Positions 1 to 8,735 of a stretch of 64,000 bases of DNA are shown here, in pieces. Origin of the DNA: Streptomyces sp. RerS4 (GTDB taxonomy: Bacteria > Actinomycetota > Actinomycetes > Streptomycetales > Streptomycetaceae); NCBI RefSeq assembly GCF_023515955.1, contig NZ_CP097322.1:6744501-6808500 (forward strand). The letters run 5' to 3'. The position numbers and the translations under genes are program-made. Under the pieces are notes generated by a model that was not told the origin of the DNA, did not search any database, and worked only from the letters and a program-made list of their open reading frames with translations. The stretch's first letter is position 1. Every line of letters starts with the position of its first letter.

Positions 1-2
1 AG

Positions 3-1640
3 CTCTTCGCGATGCACGTGCTGCTCGTCGCGGTCGTCCTCGCGGGCTGCGCGGTCTTCGCCTACGCGAGTGCCCGGGGTCAGGCCGAGGACGCGGCCCG
101 GCGGCAGGCCGGGGCCGTGGCGCGGGCCGTCGCCGATTCGCCGTCCGTACGGGACGCCGTACTCGGCGCCTCCGCCACCGGGGGCGGCGACCCGTCGGCC
201 GCGCTCCAGCCGTACGCGGAACGGGTCCGCTCCCACACCGGCGTGGACTTCGTGACGATCATGGCTCCCGACGGCCGGCGCTGGACCCACCCCGACCCCC
301 GCCGCATCGGCGAGCACTACCTCGGCAACACCGCCCGCGCCCTGGGCGGCGAGACCTTCGGCGAGACCTACACCGGCACCCTCGGCCCCTCGATCCGCGT
401 GATCACCCCGCTGGTCGCGCCGGACGGCCGCATCGTCGGCCTGGTCAGCGCCGGGATCACCGTCCGCGTCGTCAGCGACCGGCTGGCGGCGCAGCTCACG
501 ATGCTCGCCTGGGTGGCGGGCGGCGCACTGGCGCTCGGCGGCGCGGGAACGTACGTCATCAACGCCCGGCTGCGCCGCCACACCCACGGCATGAACGCCG
601 CCGAGCTGAGCCGGATGTACGACTACCACCAGGCGGCCCTGCACGGGGTCCGGGAAGGGCTGCTGATGCTCGACGGCCATCGCAGGATCACCCTCGTCAA
701 CGACGCGGGACGCGAACTGCTGGGCCTGCGCGGGGAGATCACCGGAACGCCCGTGGCCGACCTCGGCCTGCCCGCCCCGCTCACCGGGGCCCTGCTCGCC
801 GACCGGCCCCGGGTGGACGAGGTGCACCTGACGGCGGATCGGGTGCTCGTCGTCAACAGCTCACCCGTCGCCGGCGGTGGCCGCCGCGGCACCGTGGTCA
901 CCCTGCGCGACCATACCGAACTCCAGGCGCTGGCCGGTGAGTTGGATCACGAGCGGGGATTCACCCAGGCCCTGCGCTCGCAGGCGCACGAGGCCGCGAA
1001 CCGGCTGCACACGGTGGTCTCCCTCATCGAACTGGGCCGCGCCGAGGAGGCGGTGGAGTTCGCCACCGCCGAACTGGAGCTGGCCCAGGCGCTGACCGAC
1101 GAGGTGGTCACCGCCGTGGGCGAGCCGGTCCTCGTCGCCCTGCTCCTCGGCAAGGCGGCGCAGGCGCACGAGCGGGGCATCGAACTGTTCGTCGCCCAGG
1201 ACGGCGGCGCGGTCGACGGGGCGCTCGACGGCGCGGTGAACGGGGCGGTCGACGGCTCGGTCGAGCGGTCCGTCGAGGGCGCCGTCTACCGCGGGCAGCC
1301 CGACTTCCCGCCCGCCCGGGACCTCGTCACGGTGCTCGGCAACCTGATCGACAACGCCCTCGAGGCCCTGAGCGGCGTCCCGGGCGGGCGCGTCCGCGTC
1401 ACCGTCCGCCGCGACGGGCACGGGCTGCTGCTCCGCGTCGCGGACAACGGCCCTGGGCTGCCCGAGGGGGTGGACGTCTTCCGGCGCGGCTGGTCCGGCA
1501 AGGGGGAGGGGCGGGGCCTCGGCCTCGCCCTGGTCCGGCAGGTGACCGACCGGCACGGCGGCAGGGTGGACACGGCGCGGGCGCCTGAGGGCGGCGCGGA
1601 GTTCACCGTACGCCTGCCGCTCGCGGAGGCGGCCCGATGA
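3..1640 (+). CDS. Sensor histidine kinase, CitA/DcuS type (5' partial)
   Basis: Membrane histidine kinase that would sense an external small ligand (C4-dicarboxylates or citrate in characterised relatives) and phosphorylate the regulator encoded next. The frame stays open upstream of the ATG at 12 (codons L-F-A precede it), so the real start probably lies outside the window. Counting from that ATG: membrane helix 1-20, extracytoplasmic PAS/Cache-like domain about 25-155, second helix 160-185, cytoplasmic PAS about 200-300, phosphoacceptor His326 in RSQAHEAANRLH, then ATPase motifs NLIDNALEAL, DNGPG and GKGEGRGLGLAL. A run of seven 12-bp repeats sits inside the catalytic half just before the N box. 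It overlaps the response-regulator gene by 4 bp. No transporter gene in view identifies the ligand. Confidence 0.88.
   Translation, partial: LFAMHVLLVAVVLAGCAVFAYASARGQAEDAARRQAGAVARAVADSPSVRDAVLGASATGGGDPSAALQPYAERVRSHTGVDFVTIMAPDGRRWTHPDPRRIGEHYLGNTARALGGETFGETYTGTLGPSIRVITPLVAPDGRIVGLVSAGITVRVVSDRLAAQLTMLAWVAGGALALGGAGTYVINARLRRHTHGMNAAELSRMYDYHQAALHGVREGLLMLDGHRRITLVNDAGRELLGLRGEITGTPVADLGLPAPLTGALLADRPRVDEVHLTADRVLVVNSSPVAGGGRRGTVVTLRDHTELQALAGELDHERGFTQALRSQAHEAANRLHTVVSLIELGRAEEAVEFATAELELAQALTDEVVTAVGEPVLVALLLGKAAQAHERGIELFVAQDGGAVDGALDGAVNGAVDGSVERSVEGAVYRGQPDFPPARDLVTVLGNLIDNALEALSGVPGGRVRVTVRRDGHGLLLRVADNGPGLPEGVDVFRRGWSGKGEGRGLGLALVRQVTDRHGGRVDTARAPEGGAEFTVRLPLAEAAR
1206..1289 (+). 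repeat. Seven 12-bp in-frame tandem repeats in the kinase gene
   Basis: Imperfect units of the form GGCGCGGTCGAC follow one another seven times and encode four-residue units GAVD, GALD, GAVN, GAVD, GSVE, RSVE, GAVY. They fall between the phosphoacceptor helix region and the N box of the ATPase domain, where related kinases have a short loop, so this looks like a recent minisatellite expansion that keeps frame. Confidence 0.8.
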
Positions 1641-2356
1641 GCGCCTCCCCGACGGGCGGGCAGCCGGTGCGCGTGCTGGTGGTCGAGGACGACCCCGTCG
1701 CCGCCGACGCGCACGCCCTCTACGTCGGCCGGGTGCCCGGCTTCACCGCCGTGGCCGCTGTCCACACCCTGGCCGAGGCCACCCGGGTCCTGGAGCGCAC
1801 CCGGATCGACCTGCTGCTGCTCGATCTCACCCTGCCCGACGGCAACGGGCTGCGTTTCGCGCGCGGACTGCGGGCCGCCGGGCACCCCGTCGACGTCATC
1901 GCGGTGACCTCGGCGCGCGACCTCGCGGTGGTCCGCGAGAGCGTCTCCCTGGGCGTCGTGCAGTACGTCCTTAAGCCCTTCGCCTTCCCCACCCTTCGCG
2001 AACGGCTCCTGCGCTACGCCGAGTTCCGCGCGGCGGCCGGCGAGGCGGGTGGCCAGGACGACGTGGACCGGGCGCTCGCCGCACTGCGCGCGCCCGGTCC
2101 GGCGGAACTGCCCAAGGGGATCGGCGCCCCGACCCTGGACCGGGTCGTCGCGCTGCTGCGGGCGGCGCCCGAGGGGCTGACCGCGGCGGCGGCGGCCGAG
2201 GCGGCCGGGATCTCGCGGATCACCGCCCGCCGGTACCTGGAGCACCTGGTGGACACCGGCCGCGCGGACCGCGCCCCCCGCTACGGCCAGGTCGGCCGCC
2301 CCGAGCTGCACTACCGCTGGCGTGCGGCGGCGACCGGCTCGGTGTCGAAGGTGTAG
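1637..2356 (+). CDS. Response regulator, CitB/DcuR type
   Basis: Cognate transcription regulator of the preceding kinase, translationally coupled through an ATGA overlap. Receiver domain at residues 11-125 with acidic pocket E18-D19-D20 region (VVEDDP), phosphoacceptor Asp63 in LLLLDLTLPDG and conserved Lys113 in YVLKPF. The C-terminal half (about 160-232) has a winged-helix pattern (GLTAAAAAEAAGISRITARRYLEHL) as in CitB/DcuR regulators. Its 3' end overlaps the 3' end of the convergent tyrosinase gene by 46 bp, so no independent terminator separates them. Targets are not evident inside the window. Confidence 0.9.
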   Translation: MSASPTGGQPVRVLVVEDDPVAADAHALYVGRVPGFTAVAAVHTLAEATRVLERTRIDLLLLDLTLPDGNGLRFARGLRAAGHPVDVIAVTSARDLAVVRESVSLGVVQYVLKPFAFPTLRERLLRYAEFRAAAGEAGGQDDVDRALAALRAPGPAELPKGIGAPTLDRVVALLRAAPEGLTAAAAAEAAGISRITARRYLEHLVDTGRADRAPRYGQVGRPELHYRWRAAATGSVSKV

Positions 2357-3159
2357 AACTTGCGGTGGTCCAGCATGTCGGCCGGGGTCACGTCGTTCCA
2401 CGGGCGCATGGTGTCGCGCAGATCCACCACGTTCGGGGTGCCGGCGGCCGGCAGGTAGGTCGACTGCGGGTTCTTCGCCTGCCAGTCGGCCCACAGCTTG
2501 TCCACGAAGGCGTGGTGCATCCAGAACACCGGGTCGTTGGGGGAGACGCCGGTTCCCATCTGGCCGCCGACCCACACGTGCACCCGGTTGTGGAGGTTGG
2601 CGCCGCGCCAGCCCTCCAGGTGGTTGCGGAAACCGTTCGAGGAACTGTTCCAGGGGGCCATGTCGTAGACCGGCATGGCGAGGACCGCGTCCACCTCGGC
2701 CCGGGTCGGCAGCTGCGCGACGCCCTCGCCGAGCGCGCGGCGCAGGTAGGCGCGGCCGTCGACGCGGACGTTGATGTCCCACTTGCCCGTCGCGTAGGCG
2801 AACGGGCCGTCCATGACCTGACCGTCGCGGGCGCGGCCCGTACCGCCGACGAAGTCCGCGGCCCACAGGGAGGAACGGGAGGTGCGGTCGGCGGTCCAGT
2901 CCCAGTACGGGATCGTCACGCTCGCGTCCACCGCCTGGAGGGCCGCCTCGAACTCCAGCAGGAAACGGCGGTGCCAGGGGAGGAAGGAGGGGGAGCGGTG
3001 GCCCACCCGGTCGCCCCCGTCGGTGTCGCTCATGATGAAGCCGTTGTGCGTGGTGACGAAGCGGTCGTAGCGGCCGGTGCGCTTCAGCTCCAGGAGCGCG
3101 TTGGTGAAGGCGCGCTTCTCGGCGGCGGTCAGCGTGGCCTGGTTCTTGCGGACGGTCAT
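2311..3159 (-). CDS. melC2: Tyrosinase MelC2
   Basis: Secreted type-3 copper monophenol oxidase that makes melanin precursors from tyrosine/DOPA. The 282-aa length and all six copper-ligand histidines match Streptomyces tyrosinase numbering: His38 (TTHNGF), His54 (VGHRSP), His63 (PWHRRF), His190 and His194 (NLHNRVHVW) and His216 (WMHHAF). It has no signal peptide of its own; in this family it is exported as a complex with the MelC1 chaperone, encoded immediately upstream with an ATGA overlap at 3156-3159. Its stop lies inside the end of the convergent response-regulator gene. Confidence 0.97.
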   Translation of the reverse strand: MTVRKNQATLTAAEKRAFTNALLELKRTGRYDRFVTTHNGFIMSDTDGGDRVGHRSPSFLPWHRRFLLEFEAALQAVDASVTIPYWDWTADRTSRSSLWAADFVGGTGRARDGQVMDGPFAYATGKWDINVRVDGRAYLRRALGEGVAQLPTRAEVDAVLAMPVYDMAPWNSSSNGFRNHLEGWRGANLHNRVHVWVGGQMGTGVSPNDPVFWMHHAFVDKLWADWQAKNPQSTYLPAAGTPNVVDLRDTMRPWNDVTPADMLDHRKFYTFDTEPVAAARQR

Positions 3160-3560
3160 GCCGCGCCTCCCATCGGGTCGAAGGGCAGGAGGGTGGCGCC
3201 GCGCAGCTCGCGCACGGCGGCGCGGGCGAGCGAGACCGGGTCGGCAAAGGTCTCGTAGTGGTTGACCACGCTGATCCAGGTGCCGTCGGCGTTGCGCATG
3301 ACGTGCAGTTCACGGCCGTCGATCGTGACGGTGGGCAGCGCGCCGCCGTGGCTGCCGTGGTGACCGCCGTGGTGGCCGCCCCCGGCGGCGGGGGATATGC
3401 GGATGCGGCGGCCCTGGTACACCTCGTCGACGGTGCCGGCGGGGGTGGCGGCGGCCCGGGAGTCGGTGGCGGCGGCGTGCGCGGTGGCGCCTGCGAGGCC
3501 GAGGACGGTGAGTGCGCCGGCAGTGGTGCCCAAGGCCTGCCGGCGGGTGATCTTGTTCAT
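3156..3560 (-). CDS. melC1: Tyrosinase cofactor/copper chaperone MelC1
   Basis: Trans-activator of apotyrosinase: it delivers copper to MelC2 and supplies the export signal. The N-terminus reads MNKITRRQALG followed by a hydrophobic stretch ending TAHA, a twin-arginine-type leader. A His-rich segment (GGGHHGGHHGSHGG) in the mature part is a plausible copper-binding region. I place the start at 3560 because this gives the normal Tat N-terminus; an in-frame ATG at 3584 would add eight residues before it and no clear ribosome site favours either. A -10-like GATAGT (3571-3576, minus strand) lies just upstream, so the leader would be only a few bases. First gene of the melC operon. Confidence 0.93.
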   Translation of the reverse strand: MNKITRRQALGTTAGALTVLGLAGATAHAAATDSRAAATPAGTVDEVYQGRRIRISPAAGGGHHGGHHGSHGGALPTVTIDGRELHVMRNADGTWISVVNHYETFADPVSLARAAVRELRGATLLPFDPMGGAA

Positions 3561-3598
3561 GGGCCGAAGAACTATCAGGGCCATGACAGCAGTTGACC

Positions 3599-3690
3599 GT
3601 TATCCGGACATCGGCGGATAAGTTGCCCATAGAACAAATAGGAAGATCTTCCCGTCCGGGTCGGCTCCAGTGGCCCGAACAGGAAGATCT
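3599..3690. promoter_or_regulatory. melC upstream inverted and direct repeats
   Basis: The divergent melC1/gad intergenic region contains TTATCCG (3600-3606) and CGGATAA (3615-3621), a perfect 7-bp inverted repeat with an 8-nt spacer, about 40 bp upstream of the presumed melC start. Further along are the 12-bp palindrome GGAAGATCTTCC (3641-3652) and a second copy of AGGAAGATCT (3681-3690). They look like regulator sites; which gene they serve is unknown. Confidence 0.5.
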
Positions 3691-3825
3691 GTGGAGGAAA
3701 TCCTACCCGTCGGTAATTTTTACGGCGAACCCGGGGATCCATGAACGGCGTCACAGTCCTGAGACGGCCGGAAGCGATGGCGTCGCCGCGCATCATTGAA
3801 TCCGCCACGACAGCGATATGAACCC

Positions 3826-3838
3826 TATAGTCCCGATA
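3826..3838 (+). promoter_or_regulatory. Probable leaderless promoter of the decarboxylase gene
   Basis: TATAGT at 3826-3831 is a near-consensus -10 hexamer, and the expected transcription start seven bases downstream is the A of the ATG at 3838. There is no purine-rich ribosome site before this ATG, which fits a leaderless mRNA. No good -35 is visible at 17-18 bp, so the promoter may need an activator. Confidence 0.55.
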
Positions 3839-5229
3839 TGGCACTTCACGAGACGAAGGACGTCCACGCCGGCGACGCCGACACGGACGTGTTCGCGTCC
3901 GCGCTCAGCGGCGAGATCCTCCCCAAGTACCGGATCCCCGAGGAGCACGCGCCCTCGGACGTCGTCTACTCGCTCCTGCGCAACGAACTGCTCCTCGACG
4001 GCAACGCCGCCCAGAACCTGGCCACCTTCTGCACCACCTGGTCGGACGAGGGCGTCCACCGCCTGATGAACGAGTGCCTCGACAAGAACATGATCGACAA
4101 GGACGAGTACCCGCAGACCGCCGAGATCGAGGCCCGCTGCGTCAACATCCTCGCCGACCTCTGGCACGCGCCGCCCGGCGTCGCCGGCACCGGCTGCTCC
4201 ACCACCGGCTCCAGCGAGGCCGCCATGCTCGGCGGACTCGCCCTCAAATGGCGCTGGCGCGAACGCCGCCGCGCCGAGGGCAAACCCACCGACCGCCCCA
4301 ACCTGGTCTGCGGCCCCGTACAGATCTGCTGGGAGAAGTTCGGCCGCTACTTCGACGTCGAGATCCGCCAGATCCCCCTGGAACCCGACGCCACCGGCCT
4401 GCGCCCCCACCAGCTCGCCGCGTACGTCGACGAGAACACCATCGGCGTCGTCGCCATCCTCGGCGTCACCTACACCTGCGACTACGAACCCGTCGCCGAC
4501 ATCGCCGCCGCACTCGACCGCATCCAGGCCGAACACGGCTGGGACGTCCCCGTCCACGTCGACGCCGCCAGCGGCGGCTTCGTCGCCCCCTTCCTCCACC
4601 CCGACGTCGTCTGGGACTTCCGCCTGCCGCGCGTGGCCTCCGTCAACACCTCCGGCCACAAGTACGGGCTCGCGCCCCTCGGCGTCGGCTGGATCGTGTG
4701 GCGCACCGCCGACCTGCTGCCTGCCGACCTCGTCTTCAACGTCGACTACCTCGGCGGCGACATGCCGACCTTCGCCCTCAACTTCTCCCGCCCCGGCGGC
4801 GAGGTCATCGCCCAGTACTACCTGTTCCTGCGCCTGGGCCGGGCGGGCTACCGACGCGTCCAACAGGCCTGCGCCGAGACCGCCCGGTACCTGGCCGGCC
4901 GGATCGCCGACCTCGGCCCCTTCACCCTGCTCTACGACGGGCGGGGCGCGTTGCCCGCCGTCTCCTATACCCTCACCGACCCCGCCGGCGCCGGCTTCAG
5001 CCTCTACGACCTCTCCGACCGGCTGCGGATGCGCGGCTGGCAGGTGCCCTCGTACCCGCTGCCGGCCGACCGGGAGGAAACCGTCGTCCAGCGCGTCCTG
5101 ATCCGGCACGGCGTCACCCGCGACCAGATCGCCCTGCTCGTCGCGGACCTGCGCCGGGCCGTCGAACACCTCGCCGCCCAGCCGCGACCGGTCCCCACCG
5201 GCGAATCCCGGTCGGGCTTCCACCACTGA
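3838..5229 (+). CDS. Glutamate decarboxylase (PLP-dependent, group II)
   Basis: Cytoplasmic enzyme converting glutamate to GABA with proton consumption. The 463-aa length, the start MALHETKD and the whole layout match bacterial GadB: CSTTGSSEAAMLG (residues 120-132) for PLP phosphate binding, HVDAASGGF with Asp242 contacting the pyridine nitrogen, and NTSGHKYGL with the Schiff-base Lys275. A TTG codon at 3796 would extend it by 14 residues, but the extension is unlike the family and the ATG at 3838 coincides with a predicted transcription start. It stands alone; no GABA antiporter gene is adjacent. Confidence 0.93.
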   Translation: MALHETKDVHAGDADTDVFASALSGEILPKYRIPEEHAPSDVVYSLLRNELLLDGNAAQNLATFCTTWSDEGVHRLMNECLDKNMIDKDEYPQTAEIEARCVNILADLWHAPPGVAGTGCSTTGSSEAAMLGGLALKWRWRERRRAEGKPTDRPNLVCGPVQICWEKFGRYFDVEIRQIPLEPDATGLRPHQLAAYVDENTIGVVAILGVTYTCDYEPVADIAAALDRIQAEHGWDVPVHVDAASGGFVAPFLHPDVVWDFRLPRVASVNTSGHKYGLAPLGVGWIVWRTADLLPADLVFNVDYLGGDMPTFALNFSRPGGEVIAQYYLFLRLGRAGYRRVQQACAETARYLAGRIADLGPFTLLYDGRGALPAVSYTLTDPAGAGFSLYDLSDRLRMRGWQVPSYPLPADREETVVQRVLIRHGVTRDQIALLVADLRRAVEHLAAQPRPVPTGESRSGFHH

Positions 5230-5271
5230 CCGCCGGGCGAGCGCTTCGGTCAGCCGGTCTCGTCGGACGCT

Positions 5272-7716
5272 CTAGTCGGACGCCGACCAGCGCATCCCCA
5301 GCGCCGTCAGGGCGGCCACCCGCTCGGGGGACAGCCGCGCCGCCCGGGAGCGCTGGTTGGCGATCCACGCGCCGAGCCGCAGTTCCCGCCCCCCGACCGG
5401 CTCCACGTGCGTACGCGGAACCCGCAGGTGCCCCTCGCGGGAGTGGAAGAGCCGGGCCGCCTCCAGCTGCTCCGCCCAGGCGGCGGCATGACTGCGACGC
5501 GGCGGTGGCCGCTCCGACTCCGCCGCCGGGGTCACCCCCAACGTGTGCTCCAACAGCCACCGCTGCGCCCACGTCAGCCGCTCCCACCCCAGCCGCTGGG
5601 CCCGCACCCACACCCCGAGGTCCTCGCCCTGCACCACCACCGCACCGGGACCGAGCGGCAGCCGCCCGCCCGCGTCCAGGTGCACGCGCGTCAGGTGGAA
5701 CGCCCGCTGCCAGCCGATGTCCCAGGCCGGACACCACGACGGGTCGATCGCGTCCAGCGCGTCCCGACGCTCCTGCGACAGCCCCCCCGGCCCCTCGCGC
5801 CGGGCCGCCGCCCGGTTGTTCTTCATCCACACCCCGACGGGAGCCCCGTGCAGGCACGCGTCCACCGGCGGCAACAGGTGCCCGTGCTCCGCGGCCCAGG
5901 CCCGCGCCGCCGTCAGCCCCTCCTCGAAGGCCACGTCGACCTGGCTCCACACCATGCCGAGCGCCTCCAGCTCCCGGATCCGCTCCCGACCCAGCGCACC
6001 CCGGCGGTAGGTGCGCCGCGCGTCCGCGATCCACTGGCCCAGCGGGAAGCCGGCCAACGCCGCCGGCCACCGCTCGTCGTGCGCGGGCACCTTGAACGCG
6101 AACGGCACCCGCAGGTCCCCGACCGTCTCCGCGTGGATCCGGGCCGCCTCCACCCCCCGCCGCCACCGCGTGTGCTCGGGATGCAGCACGCGCAACCGGA
6201 TGAACGCCGCCAACAGCGCCGGATCCCGAGGCGTGGAGAAGCTCAGCAACGCCCTGGCCCCCGGCCCCGGACCCGTCCCGCCGCCGCCCGTGCCCACCGC
6301 GCCCGGCATGGCCCGGCTCGGCGCCTGAGGCTGCGCCAGGTCCTCCACCAGCCGCGCGTCGTGCGCCCGCAACGCCTCCAGAAGCCGCGCGAGGTCCCCG
6401 TAGGCCCGCGAGGTCAGCATCGTGTCGGGCGTCTCGCCCGGCCCCAGCAGCACCGGCACCACCAGCGAGGCCACCTTCCCCTCGCCGGGCCGGATCCGCA
6501 GCGCGCGGCCCACCGCCTGGACGAGATCCGGCATGGAACCGCGTACGTCCGCCCAGAAGACCGAGTCGCACTCCTTCGTGTCGACCCCCTCGCCCAACAC
6601 CCGCACGCTGCCGAGGAACGCCTTGTCCGCGACCCGATCCGCCGCGAACGCCGCCAGCACCCGCCGCCGGTGCGCCGCCGTGTGCCGGCCGCACAGCCAG
6701 TCCGCCCACACCGTCCGGGGGTAGACGGGCCGCGGCGCCCGGCTCGTCAGGCGCAGCCGCTTCGCGACCGCCGGCAGGCCCGCCGCGAAGGCCTCGGCCT
6801 CCTTCGTCAGGTGGTGGAACACCAGGGTCCGCCGGAAGCCCTGGTCCGCCGCCGCCGTCACCAGCGCCGCCTGGAGCGCGGCCAGCCGCATCCCGCGCAC
6901 CCGGTCCGAGCGCCCGTCCGCGCCCAGCAGCAGCGCCGAGCGGAACCCCGGGTCGCTGACGTCCACGCACACCACCCGGTAGGGAGCGCAGATCCCCCGG
7001 TCGATGGCCTCCGACAGCGACAGGGTGTGGCAGCGGGCGCCGAAGGGGCCCTCGGGATCGTCCTCCATGGAGGCGACCAGCTCGCCCCCGCCCCGGGGCA
7101 CCCCGCCCACCCCGGCTCCCTCGTCCTCCTCGGCGCTCTCGCCGTCCCGCCACACCCGAGGCGTCGCCGTCATGTACAGCCGCCGCAGGGACGGGATCCG
7201 CGCGTTGTCGTGGACCACCGCCCACGGCTTGCCGATCCGGCCCGACGTACGGTGCGCCTCGTCGACCACGACCAGGTCCCAGGACGGCAGCCCCGCCAGG
7301 TGGGCGCGCTCGATGGTGCCCAGACCCAGCGAGGCGTATGTGGCGAACACGGTCACCCGTTCCAGCGGCGGGGCGCACCAGCGGGCCAGTTCACCCGGAT
7401 CGGTGGTCGTGGGCAGCCCCGCGTCCTCGCCGCGCAGCGAGCACACCGCGAGTGCGCGCCCGGTGCGGCCGCCCTCCCGCCAGGCGCGCACGGTCTGCAC
7501 GAGCAGGTCGAGGGAGGGCACGAGCACCAGCACCCGGCTCGCCCGCAGCTCCTCCGAGGCGCGGACGGCGACCAGGGACTTCCCCGACCCGGTGGCCATG
7601 ATCACCTGGGTCCGCAGACCCCGCGCCGGCACCCGCCCACTGGGGGGCAGCTGAAGGGCGCGCACGACGGCGTCGACCGCCTCGCGCTGATGGGGCCGCA
7701 GCTCGCGCCTCGCCAT
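5272..7716 (-). CDS. DEAH-box helicase with helicase-associated domains
   Basis: 814-aa superfamily-2 helicase. The N-terminal part has LRPHQREAV (Q-like motif), Walker A MATGSGKS, DEAH in LVVVDEAHRTSG and the motif VLGEGVDTKECD plus QAVGRALRIRPG (motifs V and VI). After about residue 480 come repeated helicase-associated units, each with a W..G...A..H...G.L.VP pattern and NQR/NNR turns, ending at the C-terminus in RWSASD. Such proteins are common and uncharacterised in Streptomyces; the repeats probably bind DNA. The gene is monocistronic, convergent with the decarboxylase. Confidence 0.88.
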   Translation of the reverse strand: MARRELRPHQREAVDAVVRALQLPPSGRVPARGLRTQVIMATGSGKSLVAVRASEELRASRVLVLVPSLDLLVQTVRAWREGGRTGRALAVCSLRGEDAGLPTTTDPGELARWCAPPLERVTVFATYASLGLGTIERAHLAGLPSWDLVVVDEAHRTSGRIGKPWAVVHDNARIPSLRRLYMTATPRVWRDGESAEEDEGAGVGGVPRGGGELVASMEDDPEGPFGARCHTLSLSEAIDRGICAPYRVVCVDVSDPGFRSALLLGADGRSDRVRGMRLAALQAALVTAAADQGFRRTLVFHHLTKEAEAFAAGLPAVAKRLRLTSRAPRPVYPRTVWADWLCGRHTAAHRRRVLAAFAADRVADKAFLGSVRVLGEGVDTKECDSVFWADVRGSMPDLVQAVGRALRIRPGEGKVASLVVPVLLGPGETPDTMLTSRAYGDLARLLEALRAHDARLVEDLAQPQAPSRAMPGAVGTGGGGTGPGPGARALLSFSTPRDPALLAAFIRLRVLHPEHTRWRRGVEAARIHAETVGDLRVPFAFKVPAHDERWPAALAGFPLGQWIADARRTYRRGALGRERIRELEALGMVWSQVDVAFEEGLTAARAWAAEHGHLLPPVDACLHGAPVGVWMKNNRAAARREGPGGLSQERRDALDAIDPSWCPAWDIGWQRAFHLTRVHLDAGGRLPLGPGAVVVQGEDLGVWVRAQRLGWERLTWAQRWLLEHTLGVTPAAESERPPPRRSHAAAWAEQLEAARLFHSREGHLRVPRTHVEPVGGRELRLGAWIANQRSRAARLSPERVAALTALGMRWSASD

Positions 7717-7823
7717 TCCTCGTACCCCCTCCGCTCTGATCTGCCTATTCGGCTCCAGCTCCTATCTTGCCCGGATTCTGAGTCAAAAGTGCGGAGGTGG
7801 GGGGTGGGGGCGGCGGCCAGGCG

Positions 7824-8735
7824 TCAGCGGGCGCCGAAGTTCTGCGTCCACCAGGGGCCACCGGCGCCCTGGTGGATGCCGACGCCGATGTCCTTGAAGG
7901 AGCAATTGAGAATGTTGGCGCGGTGCCCCGGGCTCTTCATCCACGAGTCCATCACGGACTGCGCGGTCTGCTGTCCCTTGGCGATGTTCTCCCCGTACGT
8001 CGACCAGCGGTACCCGGCAGCCGTCGTGCGCGCGCCCGGGTCGGCGCCGTCGGGGTTGGTGTGCGCGAAGAAGCCCCGCGCCGCCATGTCGTCGGAATGC
8101 CCCTGGGCGGCCGCACGCAGCTGCGAGTCCTCCTTGAGCGGTCCACAGCCTGCGGCCGCTCGCTCGGAGTTGACGAGGGCCACCACCTGCCCGGCGACGC
8201 CCGCAGGGGCCGGCGCGGGAGCCGGCGCCGGGGGACGGCTCGACGCCGTGCGGGTCTGCGTGGGCGCCGGGGCGGGCGCGCTGCTGCCGCCGGTCGACGG
8301 GGACGCGGAGGCGGAGGCGGAAGCCGACGGGGACGCGGAGGTCGAGGTCGAAGCGGAGGGGACGGCGAGGGGAACCGGAGGGCGGGGCGGACGCGGTGTC
8401 GGGCGCGGAGAGGGCGGCCGCCGGGGAGGCGGGGTGGCGCCTCCCGCCTCGGCGCCGCGCTTGCCGGGCAGCGCGCCGAGGTAGACCAGCCCGCCTCCCG
8501 CGACGCAGGCGGCGACCACCGCGCCGCCGATGGCCCGGCGGCGGTTCTGGCGCCGCCTGCGCTCGGCCCCGCCCGCCGGGCGCGCCGGCGTCGCCGTGGT
8601 GCGCGGGGCTTGCGTCGCCGGCCGCGCCCGCCTCGCCCCGCGCCGCCGGGCCGCCCGGCCCCGGGCCGGACACCACCGGCCCGAGCTGCGTGGCGGCGTC
8701 GGCCAGGTACGCGGCGTCGGCTGCATGCGCGGCAT
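7824..8735 (-). CDS. CAP/SCP-domain extracellular portion (probably 3' part of the sigma-factor gene)
   Basis: Encodes a basic stretch, a membrane helix (AIGGAVVAACVAGGGLVYLG), a long Pro/Ser/Thr-rich linker and a C-terminal CAP (SCP/PR-1) domain with HSDDMAARGFFAHTNPDG, YGENIAKG, HRANILN and WWTQNFGA motifs. CAP proteins act outside the cell. The nominal ATG start at 8735 lies inside low-complexity sequence and has no good ribosome site. The upstream sigma gene in the next frame runs straight into this one, so I think this is the displaced C-terminal half of one gene. The start coordinate is therefore uncertain; only the part from about 8560 downward is convincing. Confidence 0.75.
   Translation of the reverse strand: MPRMQPTPRTWPTPPRSSGRWCPARGRAARRRGARRARPATQAPRTTATPARPAGGAERRRRQNRRRAIGGAVVAACVAGGGLVYLGALPGKRGAEAGGATPPPRRPPSPRPTPRPPRPPVPLAVPSASTSTSASPSASASASASPSTGGSSAPAPAPTQTRTASSRPPAPAPAPAPAGVAGQVVALVNSERAAAGCGPLKEDSQLRAAAQGHSDDMAARGFFAHTNPDGADPGARTTAAGYRWSTYGENIAKGQQTAQSVMDSWMKSPGHRANILNCSFKDIGVGIHQGAGGPWWTQNFGAR

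Noticed and set aside
3796..3837. TTG start for the glutamate decarboxylase
   Set aside because: The added 14 residues are not family-like, and the -10 element lies inside them, so the codon would be upstream of the transcript.
5407..8484. A 1025-codon plus-strand open frame over the helicase gene
   Set aside because: Antisense shadow of the helicase and CAP genes with His/Arg/Pro-rich composition; the minus-strand helicase motifs are unambiguous.
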